DNA of 6,118 nucleotides from Anaerolineae bacterium. GTDB lineage: Bacteria > Chloroflexota > Anaerolineae > JAFGEY01. Below the pieces are notes generated by a model, which made no database searches, had not been told where the DNA came from, and was given only the letters and a program-made list of their open reading frames with translations. Shown here piece by piece: positions 4,746 through 6,118 of the stretch (positions are counted from its first letter, which is position 1; each line of letters begins with the position of its first letter). The stretch is taken from contig JAFGJF010000013.1 in NCBI GenBank assembly GCA_016929205.1, forward strand, positions 1 to 6,118, in the 5' to 3' direction. The position numbers were made by a program, and so were the translations under genes.

Positions 4746-6118
4746 TGGCGCGAAGAACGAGTAAGACAAAATCAACATCGAGGCGAACGTCCAAGGCACA
4801 ACAGCAAGCACTTGATCTGACCAAAGCGCTGACACCCAGCGACAAAGTGCACAAGACGATCGAACTGGCCGACGAACTGGGCTACGTTTACCGCGAGTAT
4901 GCACATTACACGCTGCTTGACCGGGCGATTGCCGACGTGCGCGATGGGTTCAAGCCCGTACACCGCCGGATCGTTTATGCGATGGGGGAGATGAGCCTCG
5001 GCCCGACGGCGCAGCACCGCAAGAGCGCGCGCGTGGTCGGCGAAGTGTTGGGCAAGTACCATCCCCACGGCGACCAGTCTGTCTATGACGCGCTGGCACG
5101 CATGGCGCAGGATTTTTCTTTGCGTGATGTGTTGGTCGACGGTCAAGGCAACTTTGGTTCGATCGACGGTGACGCTCCGGCGGCAATGCGTTACACCGAG
5201 GTGCGTATGTCGGCGCTAGGCGCCGAGATTTTGCGCGACATCGACATGGATACCGTCGAGTGGCAGGACAACTTTGACAACTCGCTCAAAGAGCCAACCG
5301 TTCTGCCTGCTGCGTTCCCCAATATCCTGGTCAACGGTTCGTCAGGCATTGCCGTGGGGTTTGCCGCCAACCTGCCGTCTCACAACCTGGGAGAGGTGTG
5401 CGATGGCGTGGTGCTGATGTGCGACAAATGGCGCGGGCGGGCCAAGATCACGGTAGACGACCTGATGCAAGTCATCCCCGGCCCGGACTTTCCGACGGGT
5501 GGGTTGGTTTTCCGCTACCGGTTCGATCGTGAGGGTGGCGATCAGGTGCGTTCCGATGCGATCCGTACCGCCTACGAGACGGGGCAAGCGGGTATCGTCT
5601 GCCAGGCGCGGATGGACATCGAACGCCAGAGCGGGCGCTCGGGCGATCAAATCATTATCACCGAGATTCCGTACGGCCAGCAAAAATCGACAATCATTGC
5701 CCGTATTGCCAATGAGGCGCGCGACGGCAAGATCACCGGCGTGACCGATATCGTCGACGAGAGCGATCGCGAGGGGATGCGGGTGGTGGTGCAGGTGTCG
5801 CGGCAGGCGGTGGCAGAAGACGTGCTGGAGATGCTGGTGCGCCGTTCAACGCTGCGCGCAACCTTTGGGGTCAACAACCTGGTGCTCGTACCACGTGAGG
5901 TCACCGAGGCAGAGGGCTCTGCTCGGATCGTGGAACCCAAGACGCTGTCGCTAAAAGAGATGTTGGAGCAGTTTGTCCTGCACCGGTTGGAGGTGATCCA
6001 GCGCCGCAGCCGTTACGAGCTGGCGCGGCGTAAACAGCGGCTGCACATCGTGGAAGGTTTGTTGATCGCTATCGATAACATCGATGAAGTGATCGACACT
6101 ATCCGCCGCAGCCGTACC
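4745..6118 (+). CDS. gyrA/parC: Type IIA DNA topoisomerase subunit A (GyrA/ParC family), N-terminal part
   Basis: This breakage-reunion subunit cuts and rejoins the DNA gate segment. The frame is open for 458 codons to the window edge, so the rest of the coiled coil and the C-terminal pinwheel domain are missing. Residues 1-28 are an extra basic, Ser/Thr-rich tail relative to E. coli GyrA. The winged-helix region follows, with DVRDGFKPVHRRIVYAM (64-80) and GKYHPHGD (103-110). The catalytic tyrosine is Y150 in AAMRYTE, next to R149. I202 in GSSGIAVG is the DNA-intercalating isoleucine. Q111 occupies the place of E. coli GyrA Ser83, while D115 keeps the acidic Asp87 position. A 12-residue insertion lies at about 256-271, after GPDFPTGG. 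ParC-like features are the Asp-Arg at 59-60 before A61 and the APAAMRYTE context; VDGQGNFGSIDGD is GyrA-like. RAIADVRDG replaces the usual RALPDVRDG. GyrA versus ParC would be decided mainly by the unseen C-terminal domain and its GyrA box. Confidence 0.93.
   Translation, partial: MARRTSKTKSTSRRTSKAQQQALDLTKALTPSDKVHKTIELADELGYVYREYAHYTLLDRAIADVRDGFKPVHRRIVYAMGEMSLGPTAQHRKSARVVGEVLGKYHPHGDQSVYDALARMAQDFSLRDVLVDGQGNFGSIDGDAPAAMRYTEVRMSALGAEILRDIDMDTVEWQDNFDNSLKEPTVLPAAFPNILVNGSSGIAVGFAANLPSHNLGEVCDGVVLMCDKWRGRAKITVDDLMQVIPGPDFPTGGLVFRYRFDREGGDQVRSDAIRTAYETGQAGIVCQARMDIERQSGRSGDQIIITEIPYGQQKSTIIARIANEARDGKITGVTDIVDESDREGMRVVVQVSRQAVAEDVLEMLVRRSTLRATFGVNNLVLVPREVTEAEGSARIVEPKTLSLKEMLEQFVLHRLEVIQRRSRYELARRKQRLHIVEGLLIAIDNIDEVIDTIRRSRT

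Noticed and set aside
2583..4904. A 773-codon minus-strand open frame antisense to the topoisomerase B gene
   Set aside because: Its length is striking, but the GC-rich codon bias of the sense gene suppresses stops in this antisense frame. The translation has no coherent domain, it is full of Arg/His/Gln shadow composition, and the sense strand is unmistakably GyrB/ParE.

Overview
The window is a GC-rich bacterial segment organised around one divergent intergenic region (about 2317-2630). To the left, a tight three-gene operon reads on the minus strand: a CPBP/CAAX-type membrane protease homologue, a family 2 glycosyltransferase of the WaaE-like type, and the first 254 codons of a GHL6-like glycoside hydrolase that runs off the left edge. 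To the right, a type IIA DNA topoisomerase pair reads on the plus strand: a complete B subunit (704 aa) followed, with a 1-base stop/start overlap, by the first 458 codons of the A subunit, which runs off the right edge.

The topoisomerase genes are real and complete in their catalytic motifs, but both are divergent. The B subunit keeps the GHKL ATP-binding residues, the QTK loop and the TOPRIM acidic residues. It differs at several normally invariant signature positions and carries extra segments in the ATPase and TOPRIM domains. The A subunit keeps the catalytic tyrosine and the intercalating isoleucine, but has glutamine at the classical quinolone-contact serine and a 12-residue insertion in the tower region. 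Several features lean towards topoisomerase IV (ParE/ParC) rather than gyrase. The A-subunit C-terminal domain, which would help decide, lies outside the window.

The minus-strand operon looks like a small accessory cluster for envelope or glycan work: a membrane protease-like protein, a sugar transferase and a sugar hydrolase, linked by a 13-bp gap and a 4-bp ATGA overlap. Their joint role cannot be read from the sequence.

The intergenic region holds a good sigma70-type promoter for the minus operon. That promoter also fixes the protease start at 2316 rather than the longer open frame. The region has up to three plus-strand promoter candidates and four short dyad symmetries sitting on or beside the promoter elements. 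The organism cannot be named with confidence. The gene style (WaaE-like transferase, GHL6-type hydrolase, a B subunit without the proteobacterial TOPRIM insertion) would fit Chloroflexota such as Anaerolineae, but this is only an inference. I see no mobile element, CRISPR array, RNA gene or terminator, and no clear sign of a wholly new system. The most unusual material is the divergent topoisomerase pair.
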